From positions 62,001 to 126,000 of the forward strand of contig CAWAPS010000002.1 in assembly GCA_963783945.1 (NCBI GenBank): 64,000 nt of DNA, written 5' to 3'. Made by a program: the position numbers and the translations under genes. The stretch's first letter is position 1. Every line of letters starts with the position of its first letter. Under the pieces are notes generated by a model. That model did no database searches. It saw only the letters and a list, made by a program, of their open reading frames with translations, and was not told the origin of the DNA. Below, piece by piece: positions 8,072 through 16,840 of this stretch. Origin of the DNA: CAWAPS01 sp963783945. GTDB lineage: Bacteria > Actinomycetota > Acidimicrobiia > Acidimicrobiales > Palsa-688.

Positions 8072-8089
8072 TCTGACGTAGACGTAAGA
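8072..8089. promoter_or_regulatory. candidate MerR operator
   Basis: The 18-mer TCTGACGTAGACGTAAGA matches its own reverse complement at 14 of 18 positions (pattern TCTnACGTnnACGTnAGA). It lies in the gap between the divergent MerR and LLM genes, about 40 bases upstream of the LLM promoter -35. Binding by the neighbouring MerR protein is inferred from position and symmetry only. Confidence 0.5.
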
Positions 8090-8121
8090 GTCAGCGATGT
8101 GGAGACATGCGACCCTCGCCG

Positions 8122-8151
8122 CTGACAGACCGTGCGGACAGAACGTATAGA
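8122..8151 (+). promoter_or_regulatory. promoter of the LLM oxidoreductase gene, probably leaderless
   Basis: CTGACA at 8122-8127, an 18-base spacer and TATAGA at 8146-8151. The expected start point falls on or next to the ATG at 8160, and no Shine-Dalgarno sequence is present. A leaderless transcript is therefore likely. Confidence 0.55.
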
Positions 8152-8159
8152 CAGGGGTC

Positions 8160-9035
8160 ATGCAGATCGGAGTGCTTTACCCCCAGATGGAGCTGCCAGC
8201 CGATCCGGCCACAGTCCGGCAGTATGCCCAGACGGTCGAACAGCTCGGCTACCAGCACATCGTCGCCTACGACCACGTGCTCGGCGCCGACCCGGTGGTC
8301 CACCAGGGCTGGGATGGGCCTTACGACATCGACACCGCGTTCCACGAACCGTTCGTCCTCTACGGATTCCTCGCCGGCATCACCACGCTGGAGCTGGCTA
8401 CCGGGATCATCATCGCCCCTCAGCGCCAGACCGCCCTCCTGGCCAAGCAGGCCGCCGAGGTGGACATCTTGACCGACGGCCGGTTCCGGCTCGGGCTCGG
8501 ACTCGGTTGGAACGCCGTGGAGTACGAAGCGCTCGGCCAGGACTTCGCCAGCCGCGGGCGGCGGCTCGAGGAGCAGGTCGGGCTGCTCCGCAGGTTGTGG
8601 ACCGAGCGGGCGGTGACCCACGACGGCGAGTTCGATCGAATCATCGGGGCCGGCCTGGCCCCGCCGGCGGTGCAACGACCGATCCCGATCTGGCTCGGCG
8701 GCAGTTCCGGCCCGGCGTACCGCAGAATCGGTCGGTTGGCTGACGGCTGGTTCCCACAGGTTCCCCCCGGACCGGCTTTGGCGGAAGCCCTCGTCGCCGT
8801 CGCGGAAGGCGCGGAGAGAGCCGGGCGCGACCCTTCGGGCATCGGGATGGAGGGGCGGGTCACCTTCAAGCCGGCCGCGGTCGACGTCTTCGCGGCGCGG
8901 GTGTCCTCGTGGCGCGACGCTCGGGCCACTCACCTGTCGGTCAGCACCGTGGGGTCCGGCTTGTCCACGGTCGAGGCTCATCTCGAAGCCCTCGCCATTG
9001 CCGGAGGTGCCCTGGGGCTCCGGGCCGGTGCCTAG
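8160..9035 (+). CDS. LLM class F420-dependent oxidoreductase
   Basis: A 291-residue luciferase-like (TIM barrel) oxidoreductase starting MQIGVLYPQMELPADPATVR. Family features include HIVAYDHVLG, LELATGIIIAPQRQTALLAKQA and GRFRLGLGLGWNAVEYEALG. The GLGWN...EYEALG motif is typical of F420-dependent rather than FMN-dependent members. It is followed about 105 bases later by a flavin reductase-like gene, which might supply reduced flavin. The natural substrate is unknown. Confidence 0.9.
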   Translation: MQIGVLYPQMELPADPATVRQYAQTVEQLGYQHIVAYDHVLGADPVVHQGWDGPYDIDTAFHEPFVLYGFLAGITTLELATGIIIAPQRQTALLAKQAAEVDILTDGRFRLGLGLGWNAVEYEALGQDFASRGRRLEEQVGLLRRLWTERAVTHDGEFDRIIGAGLAPPAVQRPIPIWLGGSSGPAYRRIGRLADGWFPQVPPGPALAEALVAVAEGAERAGRDPSGIGMEGRVTFKPAAVDVFAARVSSWRDARATHLSVSTVGSGLSTVEAHLEALAIAGGALGLRAGA

Positions 9036-9140
9036 CGGGCCGGCGACCACAGGCGTCTAGGTGGTCGATCCCCATTAGGCTGACCGCGCGATGACGGAGC
9101 AGCCGGCGACCGCACGAACAGGTCCGCCCCGCCGGCCGTT

Positions 9141-9710
9141 TTGGCGGTCGCGGTGAGCAGGGCCCTATCCGTGCCACCTTCGGTGGCCATCGTGGTCGGC
9201 AACCCCAAACCCCGATCCCGCACCTTGACGGTGGCCGAGGCCGTGGCCGCCTCGGCTGCCGAGGCCGCAGGTCTGGACGGCGCCGAGCGGCTGACCGTGG
9301 ACCTGGCCGAGTTGGGTGGAGAGCTGTTCGACTGGTCGTCCCCGCGGGTGAAGGATGCGGTGGAAGCCGTGAGCCGGTCGTCGCTCGCCGTGGTGGCGTC
9401 ACCGACGTACAAGGCGAGCTTCACCGGCCTGCTGAAGGCGTTCCTCGACTGGTACGACCAGAAGGGACTGGCAGGAGTGACCGTGATACCGGTCATGGTC
9501 GGCGGCCTTCCGCATCACGCCCTGGCGGTGGAAACCCACCTCCGGCCCGTGCTGATCGAGATTGGCGCCACCCTGCCTACCCGGGGCCTCTATGTGACGG
9601 AGGACCAACTAACCGACCTGACTGAAGTCATCGGCTCCTGGCTCACCACGGCCCGGCCGTACCTACAAAGGCCGGCGCCACCTGCCGACCGCAGTCTAGG
9701 CCGCGGATGA
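9141..9710 (+). CDS. NAD(P)H-dependent FMN reductase
   Basis: A flavodoxin-fold FMN reductase of about 189 residues. The phosphate-binding loop is IVVGNPKPRSRT near the N-terminus, the YKASFTGLLKAFLDW stretch is the family signature, and VMVGGLPHHALAVETHLRPV follows. The listed start is TTG 9141; GTG 9153 (MSRALSVPPS) is equally possible, and neither has a clear ribosome site. It follows an LLM oxidoreductase on the same strand, as in SsuE/SsuD-type pairs, but direct coupling is inference. Confidence 0.85.
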   Translation: MAVAVSRALSVPPSVAIVVGNPKPRSRTLTVAEAVAASAAEAAGLDGAERLTVDLAELGGELFDWSSPRVKDAVEAVSRSSLAVVASPTYKASFTGLLKAFLDWYDQKGLAGVTVIPVMVGGLPHHALAVETHLRPVLIEIGATLPTRGLYVTEDQLTDLTEVIGSWLTTARPYLQRPAPPADRSLGRG

Positions 9711-9729
9711 GACGGCCGCGGCCCGGAGC

Positions 9730-10056
9730 TCAGGCCGGGTTGGAGAGCTGGTCGACTCGTTCCCCGATGAACACCGGGGGGTAGATCTCGATCCCGGCCC
9801 GGTCCAACAGATCCCGCAGGCTCTCCGACACGAGCATCTCCCTGGCTGCCTCCATCGACTCGAGCTCGAGCTCGACCATGACTTCGTTCGGATCCTCGAC
9901 TGAACGGAACACCGACATCGAGACCACCCCCGAGACGTCGCGATGTCCCTCGCCCACCACCTTCGCCCACCGCTCGTAGTCGGGTACCGAATGGATGATC
10001 GTGAGCCGGTAGGGACTCTTCAACGCCGGCTCCGTTCGCTCCTCACCGGGCCCCAC
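9730..10056 (-). CDS. small conserved protein, possible dimeric alpha/beta-barrel
   Basis: A 108-residue protein with the core YRLTIIHSVPDYERWAKVV, followed by MSVFRSVEDPNEVMVELEL and SLRDLLDRAGI. The beta-helix-beta spacing and the short-strand content resemble ABM/Dabb-type proteins that often act as small monooxygenases or unknown binding proteins. No catalytic residue can be named. It converges with the FMN reductase gene. Confidence 0.6.
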   Translation of the reverse strand: MGPGEERTEPALKSPYRLTIIHSVPDYERWAKVVGEGHRDVSGVVSMSVFRSVEDPNEVMVELELESMEAAREMLVSESLRDLLDRAGIEIYPPVFIGERVDQLSNPA

Positions 10057-10092
10057 CGTAGTGTCGCCGGGCCGGCGGCGTGCGGTAACCCG

Positions 10093-10401
10093 TCAGTCCG
10101 AGCTCGGAAGGGGTTTTGCCTCTTTGATCAGGAGGATCTCCGCTCCGACCGACAGCGAGCCCTCGCCCGGCTTGGTGCACAGCAGCTCGATCCCGCTGGC
10201 GTCGTCGACATATCGCTTGCCGAGCTGGGTGCCTCCGGCGAAGTCGGGGTCGAGGGTTTGCGTGTCGCCGTTATCGCCACCGATGGCCACCATCGGGTGG
10301 CCCCCGCACCGGAGGTCGACGTCGCCGCTCGGCGCTCTGACGACCACTACCTCGGTCGAGTCCGCCACGCCGCGCATCCTCGCGCCTGGCTTCAAAGTCA
10401 T
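10093..10401 (-). CDS. hypothetical protein
   Basis: A 102-residue protein beginning MTLKPGARMRGVADSTEVVV. It contains GDVDLRCGGHPMVAI and GKRYVDDASGIELLCTKPGEG and ends in a basic tail. The pattern suggests a small beta-rich protein with two cysteines (RCGG and LLCT). No membrane segment is seen. I do not recognise the function. It lies just downstream of nothing on its strand and may be a single-gene unit. Confidence 0.6.
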   Translation of the reverse strand: MTLKPGARMRGVADSTEVVVVRAPSGDVDLRCGGHPMVAIGGDNGDTQTLDPDFAGGTQLGKRYVDDASGIELLCTKPGEGSLSVGAEILLIKEAKPLPSSD

Positions 10402-10544
10402 GCTCCGTCCTCTCTCATAAGTCCCATGAGCGTATAGGGATACGTCGTTTGGTGATCAATTCCGTTCGCTGGTTGCCCGCCCTCAGCCCCCCGTCATGGT
10501 AGATGGTGATGTCGAGCGCGGCTCCTAGTGTCAGCTCTGTCCCG

Positions 10545-11168
10545 TCACGACGGACGGGCGAATCGCTTCCGTTCGGCTTCGACGACGGCGCGGAAATGGC
10601 AGCCCTCGAGGTGGTCGTTGACTACGCCGAGGGACTGCATGGCGGCGTAGGCCGTGGTCGGGCCGACGAAACGGAACCCATGCCGGCGCAACTCGGCCGA
10701 AAGGGCTTTGGACTCGGCGGTCGACGCCGGCAGGTCGCCGGCATCCGGCGCCGTTTCCCGAAGCGGAGGCTCGTGCTTCCATACCAGGGCGGCAAGGGAG
10801 ATTCCGTCGTCTCGTAGCCGCACCGTGGCCCGGGCATTGTCGATGGTCGCCATGATCTTGGCCCGGTGCCTCACGATGCCGGCGTCACCAAGGAGCCGGA
10901 CCACTTCGGCCTCCCCGAACGTGGCGACCGCCTCCGGGTCGAATCCGGCGAAGGCGCGGCGAAAGGCGTCGCGCTTCCGCAGGATGGTCAGCCACGACAG
11001 TCCGCTCTGGAACCCCTCCAGGCAAAGCTTCTCGTACACCCGGTCGTCGTCGCCGATCGGTCTCCCCCACTCCTCGTCGTGGTAAGCGCGGTACTCGGGC
11101 GGGGCCCGGCCCCACGGGCAGCGGACCAGACCGTCGTCAGCGCCAAGAGCCTCAACCATGACCGACAC
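10545..11168 (-). CDS. tag: DNA-3-methyladenine glycosylase I
   Basis: A base-excision repair enzyme that removes 3-methyladenine from DNA. The 207 residues show the Tag pattern: RCPWG at the N-terminus, YHDEEWGRPIGDDDRVYEKL, EGFQSGLSWLTILRKRDAFR, then NARATVRL, KALSAELRRHGFRFVGPTT and the late NDHLEGCHFR. The zinc-binding Cys and His residues (C17, H30 and the terminal HLEGCH group) appear present. The aldehyde dehydrogenase gene lies upstream on the same strand. Confidence 0.95.
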   Translation of the reverse strand: MSVMVEALGADDGLVRCPWGRAPPEYRAYHDEEWGRPIGDDDRVYEKLCLEGFQSGLSWLTILRKRDAFRRAFAGFDPEAVATFGEAEVVRLLGDAGIVRHRAKIMATIDNARATVRLRDDGISLAALVWKHEPPLRETAPDAGDLPASTAESKALSAELRRHGFRFVGPTTAYAAMQSLGVVNDHLEGCHFRAVVEAERKRFARPS

Positions 11169-11197
11169 TATGCCCGGGGGCGGGGACGCCGCCGCCC

Positions 11198-11228
11198 GCC
11201 GGCCTCCCCTACAGAGGGAGAGGCCGGC
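11198..11228 (-). terminator. hairpin between aldehyde dehydrogenase and tag genes
   Basis: GCCGGCCTC at 11198-11206 pairs with GAGGCCGGC at 11220-11228, and CCCT/AGGG extends the stem inside. There is no clear T-run, so it may be a weak terminator or an attenuator for the minus-strand gene that ends at 11273. Confidence 0.45.
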
Positions 11229-11272
11229 GACGCGGCGGGGACGCAGCTCAGAGCATCACGAGCGCCCGAACC

Positions 11273-12763
11273 TCACAGCTGGGTGCATACGGCCTTGACC
11301 TCGGTGTACGCCTCGAGCGCCTCATGGCCCATTTCCCGGCCCCACCCGGACTGCTTGTACCCCCCGAACGGCAGGGCCGCGTCGAACACGTTGTAACAGT
11401 TGATCCAGACCGTTCCGGCCCGCAGCATCTTGGCCAGGGCGTGAGCCTTCGATATGTCCCGGGTCCAGATGCCGGCACCGAGGCCGTAGGGGGTGTCGTT
11501 GGCGACCTTGGCAATTTCGTCCAGGCTCTGGAACGGCGCGGCGACCACCACCGGACCGAAGATCTCCTCGCGCACGACCCGCATGTCTGCGGTGGTCCCG
11601 GTGAGCACCGTGGGCTCCACGAAGTAGCCCCGGTTGCCGTGGCGTCCGCCGCCGGTGACCGCCGTGGCCCCGTCGCTCTTTCCAGACTCCAGAAAGCCGG
11701 TGACCCGCTGCAGCTGCTCGTCGGACACAAGAGGGCCCATCTGGGTCTCGGGGTCCATCCCGTCGCCCAGCTTGATGGACTTGGCTATCTCGGCCACCCC
11801 GTTGACCACCTCGTCGAAGCGGTCCTCCTGGATGAACAGCCTCGAGCCGGCCACGCAGCATTGGCCGTGATTGAAGAAGATGCCGTTCGCCGCGCCGGCT
11901 ATCGACTGCTCCGGGTCGGCGTCGGAGAACACGATGTTCGGACTCTTTCCCCCCAACTCCAGGGTGAGCTTCTTGAGGTTGCCCGCCGCCGCCTGGACGA
12001 TCAGTTTGCCCACCTCGGTGGAGCCGGTGAACGCGACCTTGTCTACGTCCTCGTGGGCGGCGAGGGCGGCGCCGGCAGTCTCACCGAATCCGCTGACGAC
12101 GTTGACCACCCCGTCGGGCATCCCGGCTTCCGCGATGAGCTCGGCCAGGCGCAACGCCGAGAGCGGGGTCTGCTCAGCCGGCTTGAGGACCACGCAGTTT
12201 CCGGCCGCGAGCGCCGGCCCGAGCTTCCACGCCGCCATCAACAGCGGGAAGTTCCACGGGATGATCTGGCCTACGACTCCGACCGGCTCGCGCAGGGTGT
12301 AGGCATGGAAGTTGGCGCCCGGCGCGTAAGGGACCGAGATGTCGATCGTGTTGCCCTCGATCTTGGTCGCCCACCCGGCCATATAGTGAAACAGGTCGGC
12401 GGCCAGGGGAACGTCGGCCACACTCGCCACCCCCAGGGGTTTCCCGTTGTCCAGGGTTTCCAGCTGGGCCAGCTCGTCGAGATGATCGAGAATCAGGTCA
12501 CCGATCCGCCAGATGATCCGGCCCCGCTCCGACGTTGTCAGGCGGGTCCAGGGACCGTCCTCGAAGGCCCGCCGGGCCGCCTGCACGGCCCGGTCGATGT
12601 CCTCGGCGCCACCGGAGGCGACGGTCGCCAGCGGGTCACCGGTCGCCGGATTGGGCGTGTCGAAGGTCTCGCCTGACGCCGCGTCAACCCAATCTCCGTC
12701 AATAAACAGCTTCCGGGGGGTGGCGATGAAATCGTCGACCCGCTTGTCCAACGCAAGACTCAT
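11273..12763 (-). CDS. aldehyde dehydrogenase family protein
   Basis: An NAD(P)-dependent aldehyde dehydrogenase of 496 residues. ATG 12763 is preferred because GGGGAGGGGGAATC precedes it, although the open frame continues upstream. Features in order: FIDGDWVDAASGETFDTPNP, IIPWNFPLLMAAWKLGPALA, FTGSTEVGKL, LELGGKSPNIVF with the catalytic Glu, then FFNHGQCCVAGSR with the catalytic Cys, and EEIFGPVV near the end. The sequence is closest to the betaine/phenylacetaldehyde type ALDH. Substrate not determined. Confidence 0.94.
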   Translation of the reverse strand: MSLALDKRVDDFIATPRKLFIDGDWVDAASGETFDTPNPATGDPLATVASGGAEDIDRAVQAARRAFEDGPWTRLTTSERGRIIWRIGDLILDHLDELAQLETLDNGKPLGVASVADVPLAADLFHYMAGWATKIEGNTIDISVPYAPGANFHAYTLREPVGVVGQIIPWNFPLLMAAWKLGPALAAGNCVVLKPAEQTPLSALRLAELIAEAGMPDGVVNVVSGFGETAGAALAAHEDVDKVAFTGSTEVGKLIVQAAAGNLKKLTLELGGKSPNIVFSDADPEQSIAGAANGIFFNHGQCCVAGSRLFIQEDRFDEVVNGVAEIAKSIKLGDGMDPETQMGPLVSDEQLQRVTGFLESGKSDGATAVTGGGRHGNRGYFVEPTVLTGTTADMRVVREEIFGPVVVAAPFQSLDEIAKVANDTPYGLGAGIWTRDISKAHALAKMLRAGTVWINCYNVFDAALPFGGYKQSGWGREMGHEALEAYTEVKAVCTQL

Positions 12764-12993
12764 GATTCCCCCTCCCCGCCCTGACGGGCGCGGCGTGCGG
12801 ATGTGTCGGACCACGGCGGAGCGCCTCAGGCGCGGCCAGACCGCTCCGGTGACCCAGCGACCGACAGTACTACCGGGCTCCGGCAATGCAACCGGCTGGC
12901 GGCCACCTTGGGCCTGTCCCCGTCCTCGAATCTCGGAATCCGCCGAGCCGGCAGTAGAGTCCGGGGTAACCGACCGACCGGGAGGGTGCCCAG

Positions 12994-13599
12994 ATGCCCA
13001 TCGATCCGTCCACAACCGCAGTTGTCCTTATCGAGTACCAGAACGACTTCACCTCTAACGGCGGCGTTCTGCATGGAGCGGTCGAAGAAGTGATGAGCAA
13101 GACGGACATGCTGAACAACACCAGACGGGTCGTGGATGCGGCCCGCCAGGCCGGGGCGACGGTGATGCACGCCCCGATCGCCTTCGCCGAGGGCTACGGG
13201 GAGCTCAGCGCCCATCCGTACGGCATCCTCAAAGGTGTCGTCGACGGCAACGCCTTCGTGAAGGGCAGCTGGGGAGCCGCCATCGTCGACGACCTCGCCC
13301 CGCAGGAGGGGGACATCGTGATCGAGGGCAAACGCGGCCTCGACACCTTCGCCAGCACCAACCTCGATTTCATCCTCCGCAGCAAGGGCATAACCACCAT
13401 CGCGCTCGGAGGCTTTCTCACCAACTGCTGCGTGGAGTCGACCATGCGTACCGGCTACGAGCACGGGTACAAGGTCGTCACCCTGACCGACTGCCTGGCC
13501 GCCACCTCGGCGGACGAGCACGACAACGCCCTCAGCTACGACTTCCCGATGTTCTCCGAGCCCATGAGCTCCGGCGAGTTCATCGAGCAGTTGAGCTGA
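12994..13599 (+). CDS. isochorismatase-family cysteine hydrolase
   Basis: A 201-residue hydrolase starting at ATG 12994 after GGGAGGG. The cysteine hydrolase fold is clear: VVLIEYQNDFTSNGG with the catalytic Asp, IEGKRGLDTFASTNLDFIL with the catalytic Lys, and GGFLTNCCVESTMRTGYEHG with the catalytic Cys. Members hydrolyse isochorismate, nicotinamide or carbamoyl amides. The neighbouring genes give no hint which. Confidence 0.9.
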   Translation: MPIDPSTTAVVLIEYQNDFTSNGGVLHGAVEEVMSKTDMLNNTRRVVDAARQAGATVMHAPIAFAEGYGELSAHPYGILKGVVDGNAFVKGSWGAAIVDDLAPQEGDIVIEGKRGLDTFASTNLDFILRSKGITTIALGGFLTNCCVESTMRTGYEHGYKVVTLTDCLAATSADEHDNALSYDFPMFSEPMSSGEFIEQLS

Positions 13600-13636
13600 G
13601 CGAAGGCGATCATTCCTTGACCAATCAGGCGGAACA

Positions 13637-14659
13637 TTGAAAGCAGATGAGCGGTGGTTGCATCCTCGCCACGGCCCTCACCAGCCGGCCTCGGGGACGC
13701 CCGCCCGCCGGCCAGGATCGGTGCGGCGAACCACGACCCATGACACGGCGCGGCCCGACGGCCTGCTCGGCGACGCCGTTCTCGTGGCACGGGGCCGCGA
13801 CCTGTTCACCGGCGTCGGCGCAGCGGTCACCCAGCTCGGTACCGCCCGCCTGGACGCCAGGGTCATCTACATGCAGGACCGCCGGATCGACTCCATCGAA
13901 GTCGAACCGCCCGCCGACCTTCAGGGCCTGGTCGGGCTCCGGGCGTCGTCCGGTTTCCGTAAGGCCCTGGACCAGATGCTGCCCGACGAGCGGGCCACCC
14001 AATCCCTGCGCTACCAGCTGCTCGACGAGGTGCCTACCGCCATCCTGGTAGCCGGTTACGCCATCGGCGCCGGGGGCGTTCGCCCGCAGATGAGCCCAGA
14101 AGTACTTCAGAGCCGGGCTGACATCTGTGCCGGGTGGGCCACCGGGGCCACCATTCTCCTGGAAGCGCCCGTGATCGGTCACTCCCCCACCGTCACGGGG
14201 CCGGTCGCTCCCGCGCTGACGGAGGTCGAAGATCCTTTGGCGTGGCATCATCTCGACCCCCTTGCTCCGCACGGGATGCGGCGGTGGCGGCGGATAGACG
14301 TGTGGCCGGACGGGGAGGAAATTGCAGTCGAGTGCTTCTTCCGCGACAGCCACGTGAGCGAGGATGGCCTCGAAACCGTTCTCCATGAGTACACCGTGAC
14401 GGCCTCAGTCGATCCCTCGTCGGAGCGATTCTTGTCGTGCCAGGCTGCGGTCGGATCCCTGCCGTGGCTGGAATGCCCCGGGGCGGTGGCGAGTGCCACC
14501 CGGCTGTCGGGTCAACCAATTGACGGGTTGCGGAGCCGGGTACGCGACACCTTTACCGGCCCGAGCACGTGTACCCACCTCAACGACACCCTCCGCTCGC
14601 TCGAGTGCCTGCCGAGGCTGATCCGGGCTCTTCCGGGCCGGTCGGTCAGCACCGTTTAG
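13637..14659 (+). CDS. DUF2889 domain protein
   Basis: A protein of about 340 residues with DUF2889 features: PGSVRRTTTHDTARPDG near the N-terminus, MQDRRIDSIEVEPPADLQGL in the middle and the late CTHLNDTLRSL. The first 35 residues are proline/arginine-rich and the true start may be downstream. No catalytic motif or membrane segment is seen. The family has no known function; members often sit near acyl-CoA metabolism genes. Confidence 0.8.
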   Translation: MKADERWLHPRHGPHQPASGTPARRPGSVRRTTTHDTARPDGLLGDAVLVARGRDLFTGVGAAVTQLGTARLDARVIYMQDRRIDSIEVEPPADLQGLVGLRASSGFRKALDQMLPDERATQSLRYQLLDEVPTAILVAGYAIGAGGVRPQMSPEVLQSRADICAGWATGATILLEAPVIGHSPTVTGPVAPALTEVEDPLAWHHLDPLAPHGMRRWRRIDVWPDGEEIAVECFFRDSHVSEDGLETVLHEYTVTASVDPSSERFLSCQAAVGSLPWLECPGAVASATRLSGQPIDGLRSRVRDTFTGPSTCTHLNDTLRSLECLPRLIRALPGRSVSTV

Positions 14660-14673
14660 ACAGTCGAATTCCG

Positions 14674-15150
14674 TTACTCCCGGATCTTCTGGCTCAGATA
14701 GTTCGCCTCGCCAACCCGCTCGATGAGACCCAGCTGAGCTTCGACCCAGTCGAGCTGAGCTTCCTCCTCGACCAGCATCTCCTGCAGCATGTAGACAGTC
14801 CCTTGGTCCCCGGCGCGCTCGGCTTCGCCGATGGCCTGGTGCAACTGCTGGACGGCCTTGGCTTCCATCTCCCCGGCCAGGTGCAGCTGCTCGGGCACGG
14901 TCTCCCCGGTGGAGAACGCTTCGACCCGCTGGAGATTGGGTAGGCCGCCGAGCAGCAGGATGCGGTCCATCAACCCCTCGGCGTCGCGCATCTCCTCGAA
15001 CGACGCGTCCCGGTATTCCTTGGCCAGCTGTTCGAGCCCCCAGTGTGCTGCCATCTTGCTGTCCAGGAAGTACTGGTTGATGGCGCGAAGCTCCGTCGTC
15101 AGGAGTCCGTTGAGGGCGGTCACGACATTCCTATTCGTCTCCATCGCCAT
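14674..15150 (-). CDS. bfr: bacterioferritin with altered ferroxidase ligands
   Basis: A four-helix-bundle iron-storage protein of 158 residues. Conserved features are LNGLLTTELRAINQYFLDSK (E20), the heme-ligand Met at 54 in EEMRDAEGLMDRILLLGGLP, and VEEEAQLDWVEAQLGLI. By eye, both ExxH ferroxidase motifs are changed: the first is E53-M-R-D56 and the second E128-E-A-Q131, where typical Bfr has His. This suggests a modified di-iron site. The bfd gene lies upstream and overlaps by 31 bases, so iron release is probably coupled. Confidence 0.93.
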   Translation of the reverse strand: MAMETNRNVVTALNGLLTTELRAINQYFLDSKMAAHWGLEQLAKEYRDASFEEMRDAEGLMDRILLLGGLPNLQRVEAFSTGETVPEQLHLAGEMEAKAVQQLHQAIGEAERAGDQGTVYMLQEMLVEEEAQLDWVEAQLGLIERVGEANYLSQKIRE

Positions 15151-15404
15151 CCTCTTTTCTCAGGCGGGGTCTCGCCCCGATGCTGTTCGATGAGGACCCG
15201 GATATTACGAGTGCACTTCCCGCAGACGGTGCCTGCCCCGTTGATCTCCGAGATCTCTTTGACCGTTGTCGCGCCGGCATCGACCGCCTCCATGATCGAT
15301 CTGCTGGACACTGCTTGGCAGAGGCAGACCCACACCGGGGCCAACCGTAGCCTCGGCGCTGGGTACGCGCCTCCCGGAGGGGTCTCAGCCGGCTTCCCTA
15401 TCAT
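15120..15404 (-). CDS. bfd: bacterioferritin-associated ferredoxin (Bfd-like)
   Basis: A [2Fe-2S] protein that delivers electrons to bacterioferritin to release iron. The core VWVCLCQAVSSRSIMEAV, followed by ISEINGAGTVCGKCTRNIRV, holds the CxC and CxxC cluster ligands. The frame is open to 15404, but family members start a few residues before the first CxC, so GTG 15335 is a plausible real start (71 residues). The end overlaps the bfr start by 31 bases. The 5' end borders a divergent esterase gene. Confidence 0.88.
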   Translation of the reverse strand: MIGKPAETPPGGAYPAPRLRLAPVWVCLCQAVSSRSIMEAVDAGATTVKEISEINGAGTVCGKCTRNIRVLIEQHRGETPPEKRGWRWRRIGMS

Positions 15405-15410
15405 TCCCCC

Positions 15411-16652
15411 ATGCAGAGTGGGACGAAGCTCCTTCTGGCCAGCGCCGCAGGGGCGGTCAACACGGTCAACGCCTATCGTCCGCTCGCCAGGCCGGCGCCG
15501 GCCAGCATCCCGGCGTTCGTGGCGAGCGCGGCCACGACCGAGTTTCCTCTGCAGACGATCACGTGCCAGCAGCTTTCGGCCATCGGGTTTGCCCTCCGCG
15601 GGGCGCTTTCGAGCCCGAAGGGCCGGCTCGGCTTGGCCTTGTCGGCCGCTTCGTGGGCCGCCCTGGCGAACCTGTACCGAGAGGCGGGGCGGTCGGAACA
15701 GGTTCTCGAGGCGGCGCTGATCGAGGGCCTCGGTTCCGGGTACCGATCGCGAATCGTCGCCCCCCGCTTCCCCTCCGCGGAGGTCCGTCTGAGCCGAGCC
15801 CAGATCGCCTTACCCAGGCGGGGATATCGTCGGAGGTATCTGAGGCTGGCCGACGAGTCCTACGGCGAATTCGGCAAGGCCAACCACCTGGACATTTGGA
15901 GTCGGGCCGACCTCCCGGTTGACGCCATGGCACCGGTTGTGCTGCAGATCCCCGGGGGAGGCTGGGTGATGGGAGGCAAGACCGGCCAGGCTTACCCGCT
16001 CCTCTCATACCTCGCCGAGCGGGGATGGGTTGGCGTGGCCATGAACTACCGGCTGGGCCCGCGGTCGGTTTGGCCGGCGCAGATCGCGGACGTCAAGCGG
16101 GCCATCGCCTGGATAAAGGGGCATATCGGACAGCACGGGGGGGATCCAAACTTCGTCGCCGTCACCGGAGGGTCGGCCGGCGGCCACCTGAGTGCCCTGG
16201 CCGCGCTCACCCCGGGATCGGAGGAGTTCCAGCCCGGCTTCGAGGACGCCGACACCACAGTTCAGGCCGCCGTCCCGTTCTACGGTATCTACGACTTCGT
16301 CGACGACGACGGCTTGGGAGTACCGGAATTGCGCCGGCACCTCGAGCGGTTCGTGCTGAAGACAAAATTGACCGACGACCGACCCGGGTGGGAGCAGGCG
16401 TCGCCCCTGTACCACATCGGACCGCAGGCCCCGCCGTTCTTCGTAGTCCACGGGGCCAACGACATCATCGCGACCGCGGCCCAGGCCCGCCGCTTCACCG
16501 AGGACCTTGGCCGACAGTCCTCTCAGCCGGTGGTCTACGCCGAGCTCCCTTACGCCCAGCACTCGTTCGACATAGGGCGGTCGGTGCGGGCCGAGCACAC
16601 GGTACGGGCCGTCGAACGGTTCCTGGACTACGTGTACCTCACGACCCGCTGA
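15411..16652 (+). CDS. alpha/beta hydrolase, esterase/lipase (HSL-like)
   Basis: A 413-residue carboxylesterase-type enzyme. The N-terminal 130 residues are hydrophobic and helical and may act as a membrane-associated lid. The oxyanion region is LQIPGGGWVMGGKTGQ (HGG-like), the nucleophile is VTGGSAGGHLSALAAL (GGSAGG), and the acid/His follow in FFVVHGANDIIATAAQARRF and LPYAQHSFD. Likely acts on short acyl esters. Divergent from bfd. Confidence 0.87.
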   Translation: MQSGTKLLLASAAGAVNTVNAYRPLARPAPASIPAFVASAATTEFPLQTITCQQLSAIGFALRGALSSPKGRLGLALSAASWAALANLYREAGRSEQVLEAALIEGLGSGYRSRIVAPRFPSAEVRLSRAQIALPRRGYRRRYLRLADESYGEFGKANHLDIWSRADLPVDAMAPVVLQIPGGGWVMGGKTGQAYPLLSYLAERGWVGVAMNYRLGPRSVWPAQIADVKRAIAWIKGHIGQHGGDPNFVAVTGGSAGGHLSALAALTPGSEEFQPGFEDADTTVQAAVPFYGIYDFVDDDGLGVPELRRHLERFVLKTKLTDDRPGWEQASPLYHIGPQAPPFFVVHGANDIIATAAQARRFTEDLGRQSSQPVVYAELPYAQHSFDIGRSVRAEHTVRAVERFLDYVYLTTR

Positions 16653-16840
16653 CTCGGAGCATAAGAGATCGGGGCGGGGGCCTACACTGACCTGGCCGCG
16701 GGACTGGCTGGGCCAGTCATCGCCGGGGTGGGCTGGTAAACGAGAGAGGACATCCTGCACAGATGGATCACAACATCCGGGGGACGAGACTTCGGCTCGA
16801 GAGCGTCGGACCCGACCGGGTTTCCGGCTGAGCGATCGCA

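Noticed and set aside
16763..16831. 22-codon frame MDHNIRGTRLRLESVGPDRV ending 9 bases before the acyl-CoA synthetase gene
   Set aside because: It has a loosely placed GAGAGAGGA upstream but no similarity I know; chance is as likely as a leader peptide.
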